A stretch of DNA of 64,000 bases from NCBI GenBank assembly GCA_016342325.1, contig JAEINR010000016.1, positions 1 through 64,000 on the forward strand. Direction: 5' to 3'. This document shows positions 61,001 to 64,000 of this stretch, one piece after another. Every line of letters begins with the position of its first letter. The first letter of the stretch is position 1. Below the pieces are notes generated by a model. That model did not search any database and had not been told where the DNA came from. It saw only the letters and a program-made list of their open reading frames with translations. This DNA comes from Desulfobacterium sp. (lineage in GTDB: Bacteria; Desulfobacterota; Desulfobacteria; Desulfobacterales; Desulfobacteraceae). Both the position numbers and the translations under genes were made by a program.

Positions 61001-63298
61001 CATGGGGATCATGAGGGGGGAATGAAATCCATGGGACACCACCAGGGGAACGGCGGAAATGCCATCATTACCCAATGCCCCAAGGACCGCCTCCAGGGCC
61101 GGGGCCGCTCCGGAAATCACGGTGTTATCAGGGCCGTTGCAGGCCGCCACGGACAGGGTGTCCGTATAGGGTTCAATGGCCCGGCGCACCACCGCTTCAG
61201 GTGCCATCACAGCCGCCATTTTCCCGCCCTGGGGAAGGGCCGCCATCAGTCTTCCCCGGTGGGCAATCAACCCAAGCCCGTCCTTAAGGGAGATCACCCC
61301 GGCCACACACGCGGCCACATATTCCCCCACACTGTGGCCCATGACGGCATGGGGAACCAGCCCCCAATGCCTCAAAAGTTCAGCCAAAGCAAATTCAAAG
61401 GCAAAGAGGATGGGCTGGGTGTATTGGGTCTGATGGATCCTTTCCGCTTCTGCCTCGGAATCAGGGAACATGACCTTGCATAAAGGGATTTTAAGATCAT
61501 CGGACAATATCTCCTGGCACGTGTCAATGGCCGTTCTAAACACCGGCTCACCTGTGTACAGCCATTTTCCCATGCCGGGATATTGAGACCCCTGGCCCGT
61601 GAAGATCCAGGCCATGGCGGGCTTTTCAGATGCCCGGCCTGGGATGTCACTTGAAACCTCCTGCCGCCATATATCGAGCTTTTCCCTTAAATCAAAGATA
61701 TCCGCCCCAACAAGGGCCAGGCGGTGATCAAAATGGGAACGCCCCAGGGCAGTGGTATGGCAAAGGTCCTGCACATTAATGTCAGGCTTTTTGGTAAGAA
61801 AGTCGCCATAGCCATCTGCCAGGGCCTTGAGGGCCGGAGCCGTACGGGCGGACAGGGTCAGCAACTGAAGGGGACGGGGTGGTTTTTGTTGGGTAACACC
61901 TTTTGTTTCCATCTCCCTGTAATCACCCAGCACGGCATGGACATTGGTGCCGCTGGCGCCGAATGCACTGATGCCGGCAAGGCAGGGGGAGCCGTTCACG
62001 GGCCAGGGACCCGTTGCCACCGGGATCTCGATGGCCATCTTTTCCCAGTCAATTTTTTCGTTGGGCGTCCGGAAATTCAGGTGGGGTATGATCATGCCGT
62101 GTTGAAGCATCAATGCGGTTTTAAGCACCCCGGCAATGCCCGATGCCGCTTCCGTGTGCCCCAGGTTGGTCTTGAGCGCCCCAACCAAAAGCGGGTTGGA
62201 ACGCTTGGACCCAAACACATTTCCCAGGGCTTCCATTTCAATGGGATCTCCCAGGGAGGTCCCGGTACCGTGGGCCTCAACATAGGTAATGTCATCCGGG
62301 CGAACCCGGCTGGCCGTAAGGGCGTTACGAATCACCGCCTCCTGGGCCGGACCGTTGGGAACCGTGATCCCGGCACTGGCACCGTCATGGTTTGTTGCAG
62401 TGCCCTTTACCACAGCGATAATCCGGTCTCCCTCCCCAAGGGCCTGGGACAGGCGTTTTAACATCACCACCCCGCACCCTTCCCCCCGCACATATCCATT
62501 GGCCCGTGCGTCAAAGGTAAAACACCGACCATCCGGAGACAGCATGCGGTTCTTGCAAAAATTCACGGTCATTTCCGGGGTCAGGATAAGGTTGACGCCC
62601 CCCACCAGGGCCGCGTCACACTCCTGTCGCCGAAGGCTCTGGGCCGCCAGGTGAAGCGCCAGCAATGAAGACGAACAGGCCGTATCCACGGCCATGACCG
62701 GTCCGTTCAAGCCAAGGCTGTATGCCAGCCGGCCAGCGGCCATGGAAGGATAGCTGCCGGTAATAAAATAGGCATCGATATGTTCCATGGACGGCTGTTT
62801 GAACTGTAGGCCCGCATGGTCAAAGGTGCTGATTCCAAGGAAGACCCCGGTTTTTGTGCCTTTCAGGGCACCAGGGGAAATACCGCCATTTTCCAGGGCT
62901 TCCCAGGCCACCTCCAGGAGCAACCGGTGCTGAGGGTCCAGTCGGATCGCTTCCCTGGGGGTAATGCCGAAGAACTCCGGGTCAAATCCGTTCGGGTTTT
63001 CAAGAAAGCCGCCGCTCAGGGTATACATTTTACCCGGCGCTTCAGGATCCGGATCATAGCAATCCGGCCAGCGCCCGGGGGACAGATCCTGGATAACATG
63101 CCGACCGTTTACCAGCATCTCCCAGAGTGCTTCCGGGGAATCAATCCCCGCCGGGAACCGGCATCCCATTCCCACAATGGCCAGGGGTTCATGGACCGCC
63201 GCTTCCGACTTTTCCAGCCGGGATTCCATCTTGCCAAGGGCCAGGTAGGCCTTTTTCAATTTGGTTGAACTATCGGTCTGCTCGTTTGATTTAGCCAT
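52007..63298 (-). CDS. Two-module PKS: KS-AT-DH-KR-ACP / KS-DH-ER-KR-ACP
   Basis: From ATG 63298 (AGAGGGG upstream; the frame extends to 63337) the protein has 3763 residues. Module 1: docking helix, KS (DTACSSS ~206), AT (GHSVGE ~656, SHGFH, malonyl-like), DH (HxxxGxxxxP at ~962), KR (TGGLGALG ~1500, YAGAN ~1640), ACP (GMDSL ~1806). Module 2: KS (DTACSSS ~2075, HGTGTPLGD), KS-to-AT linker running directly into the post-AT linker ([10 protein letters not shown]) with no AT, DH ([10 protein letters not shown] ~2543), ER ([12 protein letters not shown] ~3200), KR (TGGTGALG ~3393, YAAAN ~3532), ACP (GFDSL ~3687). Expected output is an enoyl then a fully reduced extension. DH1 carries an in-frame 8-residue triplication just behind its catalytic motif. 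Module 2 needs an AT from elsewhere. Confidence 0.9.
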   Translation of the reverse strand: MAKSNEQTDSSTKLKKAYLALGKMESRLEKSEAAVHEPLAIVGMGCRFPAGIDSPEALWEMLVNGRHVIQDLSPGRWPDCYDPDPEAPGKMYTLSGGFLENPNGFDPEFFGITPREAIRLDPQHRLLLEVAWEALENGGISPGALKGTKTGVFLGISTFDHAGLQFKQPSMEHIDAYFITGSYPSMAAGRLAYSLGLNGPVMAVDTACSSSLLALHLAAQSLRRQECDAALVGGVNLILTPEMTVNFCKNRMLSPDGRCFTFDARANGYVRGEGCGVVMLKRLSQALGEGDRIIAVVKGTATNHDGASAGITVPNGPAQEAVIRNALTASRVRPDDITYVEAHGTGTSLGDPIEMEALGNVFGSKRSNPLLVGALKTNLGHTEAASGIAGVLKTALMLQHGMIIPHLNFRTPNEKIDWEKMAIEIPVATGPWPVNGSPCLAGISAFGASGTNVHAVLGDYREMETKGVTQQKPPRPLQLLTLSARTAPALKALADGYGDFLTKKPDINVQDLCHTTALGRSHFDHRLALVGADIFDLREKLDIWRQEVSSDIPGRASEKPAMAWIFTGQGSQYPGMGKWLYTGEPVFRTAIDTCQEILSDDLKIPLCKVMFPDSEAEAERIHQTQYTQPILFAFEFALAELLRHWGLVPHAVMGHSVGEYVAACVAGVISLKDGLGLIAHRGRLMAALPQGGKMAAVMAPEAVVRRAIEPYTDTLSVAACNGPDNTVISGAAPALEAVLGALGNDGISAVPLVVSHGFHSPLMIPMMAEFKKIARGISYAAPRIPLISNVTGRAVGDREIDADYWVAHVEKPVRFAQSMQTLWDSGHTVFVEIGPKPILSAMGKRCITDSKAVFLPTVQVPARTHGHWQPLLQTLGRLYTMGHGVDWRNFYASQGAAKIVLPTYPFQRRNYQFKPELSTALAGLPKGSTQSPLLGHSLDVADSPDLCFESLVHSNHPGFLGDHVIHGMVIMPAAGFVEMAVTAFVEMGVTAFADMAVLAGSDGLFAETPALVNISIQQPLILPEGITRRVQTMIQKSDTGNHTFRVFSKAMEEDAQTPWVLHIQGEMAAGDGSDTMDFQDLDGIKSTLGKGFPVEKLYGAYRDCGLELGPGFRAVDALWVGADQSLGKVVRPESLAGDPGTYLLHPALLDACFQVAGPLFLDGLDDNNYLPVSIDSVKYVAPMGDITYCHARMPDLSDLSKQGRTPETLTADLSQQGRMPETLTANFSIYDESGRPLVSIQGLTFRRTGRDAILKSLGRSSQDLFYRMAWQPRPPQGEEEAVDLVTPGDKWLVLAETPEGGEAVARYLPKEVTVIEWEDLDLTGPEPLKVRVEHAGVGEGRAWRMLAVFEKGGPGETAEEIALGSRDYSLDLLRLVQAVLRLPVLPELWIMTVNAQPVTDSSGPLNLCQAPLWGMVETLSLEHPELNPGIVDVSAMEEGEHLLLAVQGIKGGDAEKRMGVRDGQLHVPRIQPLSPGANDGKGQKEMDALFDPDAAYLITGGLGALGLQVAQWMGSWGARRLVLCGRREPDENARTVLDALSEQGVRVRVIRADVGDRDDVTEMFATIGQDLPPLKGIVHAAGVVDDGMMLAMTPESMAAVMEPKVNGALYLREAAKGLDLDFWISFSSMAAVLGSRGQAAYAGANRFLDAITRAGDGVAARNLSINWGPWEGSGMAGRVDPDQRSTWQQRGIDLLAPEKAMAAMEALLAGDPADDAVGVMLIQWPLYLGKTYGNGVPPLFAKLAGPSRVTGKKPDRGRLLKRLEAAAVNDRHDLLLKSVKQRIAAIMELAPGDSMEPRMRLFDSGMDSLMAIEFKNQLEQDLDVSLTPTLVFDYPTVEAIMAYLVETVLPLGLMSDRGNDTVEAVENDLETESVDPGDDGEVVSEIEVGRMRAKLREYKNERSEAIAIIGMGCRFPGADSPEDFWALLKEGRSSICQVPKDRWDVEAFFDQDPDAPGKVISRYGGYIGALDGFDASFFDISAREASSMDPQQRLALEVAWETLENANINPQSIYGSNCGVFLGIGNWENAVIRFGIGDPEKIGPYEGTGSSNCVAAGRIAYFLGLTGPNMAVDTACSSSLLSAHLACESLRRRECDMALSGGSHLLLLPGMSICFSRARMLSPDGRSKAFDAAANGYVRGEGVGMVALKRVSDAKKDGDRIIALIRGSAVNQDGSSGGLTVPSGPSQEAVIRMALTNAGITPDEVGVIEAHGTGTPLGDPIEMRAMGSVFCQKARPAPLVVGSVKTNIGHLESSAGISALMKTALMLYHGQIPPHLHFKTPSPHIDWDLLDVEIPLGLKPWPRVEDLPRVAGVSSFGFSGTNVHTVLSEYGDPDQPEEFERQLDGPYLLILSARKPTALTAMAGRYASALSGHPGIHPADVCYTAMTCRATFSHRLAVVGSTVSELVNGLQGFMAGEVHGDIFSNEDHENVSLTPVPDLTQVSKDPAARLKLYRNLAVNFVEGATVQWKMLFKDQDVKKVLLPTYPFQHQRFPVNPFGAVTGGMATQKPGLHPLLGQPVVNALREIFYDNLLTLDDPAYLKGHRVHGRCVLPGAAYVEMALKAGALQMNSAIPMLETIHFQAPLLLDGPRRIQLILKPLDGSRFEFEIFSTSTSTREAEDTWMRHATGQIAPADEEKGNSRKNSQESPEKMARSFARETDVGDYYECLSRSGFDYDGGFVCLSRICRNPGEVLGRVHVTLDAAGDADAHVFHPILLDGCFQLVNCLTPETEGDAVFLPVGFERLILYRKPGSTFWVHGRTVTSGRDHSARDHFSADLTLILESGKILGEIKGVMGRAVSRRRLLSQFQKPLLKNLYDFTWRPIPQDGEVAPGFDRGSSLYVLFSPQDKPVGTELALALGEHGQKVVVVTPGKAFTFSEDGACAMNPSDPAHYERLFNTIAKASVPLRGIIHMWSLANAEGVDALSQGLGWQSLLTLVQSAGVQNAKEPPGVWVVTQGMVNVNGEAMETPPFNASLWGLGRVIMLEYPELGTRCLDLDPLDLQPGQTLLKELGFADLETQVAWRWGKRYGARLIPQVAWPDPENDPVKVCLKSYDGLESLELVPLESGLPGPDQVKIRVHTAGLNFRDVLHALGMMQEVSAEMGIETADKLPLGFECAGTVVAKGGQVSRLALGDRVIAAMAPGSLASFVTVSAAHVIPKPKGISFKAAATISTTFLTAYHGLVNLAGIHQGERVLIHAATGGVGMAALQLAREKGCVIFATASKAKWDVLKAMGVTHVMDSRSLDFADEIGELTQGKGVDVILNSLTGEFLERSFSCLAKGGRFVEIGKIGVWTPEEAAVKRPDAAYHLFDMNDIAGRHPDSITHMLREMANRIDGGVFKPLPFQSFAINKIKEAFSHMARAEHVGKVVVTVNPSHGDPDRSGGTYLITGGTGALGLTMAEFLVGEGATHLVLLARSLPGPESAESIDMLMEKGADVRVMLADVADYDQMKRVWADLGSGLPPLKGILHAAGVLDDGMLKDQDVARFSQVLRPKVDGTWNLHRLSLAHDLDFFVMFSSVASLFGNAGQGSYAAANAFMDALAHHRRAHGFPGTSINWGAWDAGMAASQDRLAAWGARPLSVETGKVLFQMILDQNPVEIGAMAIDWSLFRQNLLGPLPAMYSEIGGADHETEIPREASEIINRLNHAEPDGRYPLLLDFTGHLATQVLGAGQGALIADQPLMEQGFDSLMAVELRNRLGRELGKALPASMLFDYPTLEKITGYLLEEKIVFKGGENVTETKKEGDIQGLSAASVLKELENLLD
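59622..59705. repeat. 42-bp direct repeat in the first PKS module
   Basis: Two tandem 42-bp units (59622-59663 and 59664-59705) differ at a few positions and encode [14 protein letters not shown] and [14 protein letters not shown]. They lie near the end of DH1, in a strand-connecting loop where related DH domains have no duplication. Confidence 0.75.
60305..60376. repeat. Three 24-bp repeats behind the DH1 catalytic motif
   Basis: Three in-frame 24-bp units encode [16 protein letters not shown] and FADMAVLA directly after the HxxxGxxxxP motif. Other DH domains, including DH2 of the same protein, have a single copy (YVEMALKA), so 16 residues are inserted in the helix that follows the active-site loop. 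Confidence 0.75.
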
Positions 63299-63310
63299 GT
63301 TACCCCTCTG

Positions 63311-63504
63311 GAATTGATACCACCATTGCCTATTCATGTGCGATCAGCTATGGACGTTCGTACTCGAATCGATACCTCCAGTGCCTGTTTCAATAATAAA
63401 TGGGCGCGATTCATGTGGGATCAGTTATGGACGTTCACACTCGAATCAATGCCTCCATTGCCAGTTCAAATAATAAATGGGCGATAGTCATATGCGAAAA
63501 GTTA
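63311..63504. repeat. Imperfect 77-bp tandem repeat between two PKS genes
   Basis: Two near-complete copies with a 77-base period (63332-63408, 63409-63485; each runs from ATTCATGTG to AATAAATGGGCG) are flanked by partial copies at 63311-63331 and 63486-63504. They fill the gap between the preceding PKS stop and the next PKS start. A related segment is in the gap between the NRPS genes. I see no promoter or long ORF in the repeats. Confidence 0.7.
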
Positions 63505-64000
63505 GAGCCATTTATTTAGCTTGGCCAGTTTCTCATCAAGCATATCCCCCAACATATCCTCGGACAGCCCATCCAGATCATCATCTCCAATATCCGGGGC
63601 CAACCTTTCTTCCGTTATTGGGTCGGCCCTGTACCCACTTGCCTGGTCCAACGTTTTCGTTTCCCCAGGCCCACCCAAAAGCACTTGCAGGACCGTATCC
63701 TTTAAATAACCGGCAATATCCCCAACGCTCGGGTAGTTGAACACCAGGGTGGAACGGATGGGGTGCTTGAAATCATCAGCCAGCTGTTCCTTGAGTTGCA
63801 ACGCCATGATGGAGTCCATGCCCAGATCAAAGAGCCCTACGTCCCCATCCAGGGGCGTGTTGTCAGGAAAACCGAGGATTTGTGTCACTTTCCCCCATAG
63901 ATAATCAACCAGTGCCTGTTCCCGGGCATTCTCCGGCAAAACCGTCAATCGCTCAACAATGTTGTCCGTCTCTTTGTTCTTCTTTAACCACGCCCCGGAT
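63502..64000 (-). CDS. PKS, C-terminal part (ACP), continuing off the right edge
   Basis: The frame is open to the window end: codons before an in-frame TTG at 63948 read SGAWLKKNKETDNIVER and run on without a stop. The visible ~165 residues comprise the end of a linker, an ACP (LGFPDNTPLDG, then FDLGMDSIMALQLKEQL with the phosphopantetheine Ser, then FNYPSVGDIAGYL), and a ~60-residue acidic tail with a terminal amphipathic helix (SEDMLGDMLDEKLAKLNKWL) that fits a C-terminal docking domain. It is therefore the end of an upstream PKS module that hands its chain to KS1 of the two-module PKS. Confidence 0.85.
   Translation of the reverse strand, partial: SGAWLKKNKETDNIVERLTVLPENAREQALVDYLWGKVTQILGFPDNTPLDGDVGLFDLGMDSIMALQLKEQLADDFKHPIRSTLVFNYPSVGDIAGYLKDTVLQVLLGGPGETKTLDQASGYRADPITEERLAPDIGDDDLDGLSEDMLGDMLDEKLAKLNKWL

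Noticed and set aside
24400-63000. Long plus-strand reading frames opposite the PKS/NRPS genes
   Set aside because: They are antisense shadows caused by codon bias in the high-GC minus-strand genes; none has a plausible domain or ribosome-binding site.
63311-63504. CRISPR array
   Set aside because: The repeat period is 77 bp with no alternating unique spacers and the copies are contiguous.

Overview
The window looks like a chromosomal segment of a moderately GC-rich Gram-negative bacterium, most likely a member of the Desulfobacterota (former Deltaproteobacteria). This is an inference from the gene content: a sigma-54 activator beside a DUF169 gene, periplasmic-binding-protein/ligand-gated-channel proteins, and a B12-radical-SAM-bearing NRPS/PKS locus. 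No rRNA, tRNA, CRISPR array or transposase was recognised.

Left part (1-14.2 kb) is a patchwork. At the edge are an AAA ATPase of the AAA_13 type whose frame breaks about 45 bp from the window end, an attC-like hairpin, a serine-dehydrogenase-proteinase-like gene, and the 3' remnant of a gatB gene. Then come a periplasmic TesA-type esterase, a Spy-like periplasmic protein, a short ORF behind a near-consensus promoter, a GNAT-RsgA fusion, and a sigma-54 activator divergent from a DUF169 gene that carries a clear -24/-12 promoter. A tightly coupled four-gene operon (9.3-14.2 kb) encodes a lone ABC-type binding protein, a GNAT enzyme, a membrane sensor, and a second copy of that sensor fused to an MFS transporter.

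The rest (14.3-64 kb) is one large hybrid PKS/NRPS gene cluster that runs off the right edge. On the plus strand are a type II thioesterase, a DUF697 protein and a B12-binding-domain radical SAM enzyme. Convergent to them, on the minus strand, a near-continuous series of genes reads (in transcription order): PKS end (partial), a two-module PKS (KS-AT-DH-KR-ACP, then KS-DH-ER-KR-ACP without AT), KS-AT-aminotransferase, a PvdE/SyrD-type exporter, an SPFH protein, a fused PBP/OppA-type lipoprotein, two tandem PBP-pentameric-ligand-gated-ion-channel fusions, NRPS (ACP-C-A-PCP-E-C), and NRPS (A-PCP-C-A-PCP-reductase-like). After a 0.4-kb gap follow a second DUF697 protein, a lipoprotein peptidase of the TAP type, a beta-RFAP-synthase-like GHMP protein, a TrpF-like protein without the usual catalytic Cys, and an AsnB-type asparagine synthetase.

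Predicted chemistry (inference): a polyketide chain is extended, reduced and beta-aminated, joined to a D-configured Asn-like residue, extended by two more amino acids of unknown identity, and probably released reductively by an acyl-ACP-reductase-like terminal domain. The unusual part is that genes for two predicted channel proteins with periplasmic binding domains, plus a third binding protein, sit inside the assembly-line operon; the last channel gene abuts the first NRPS gene as TAG-ATG. This suggests that product or precursor sensing is coupled to membrane ion flux, a hypothesis that needs experimental testing.
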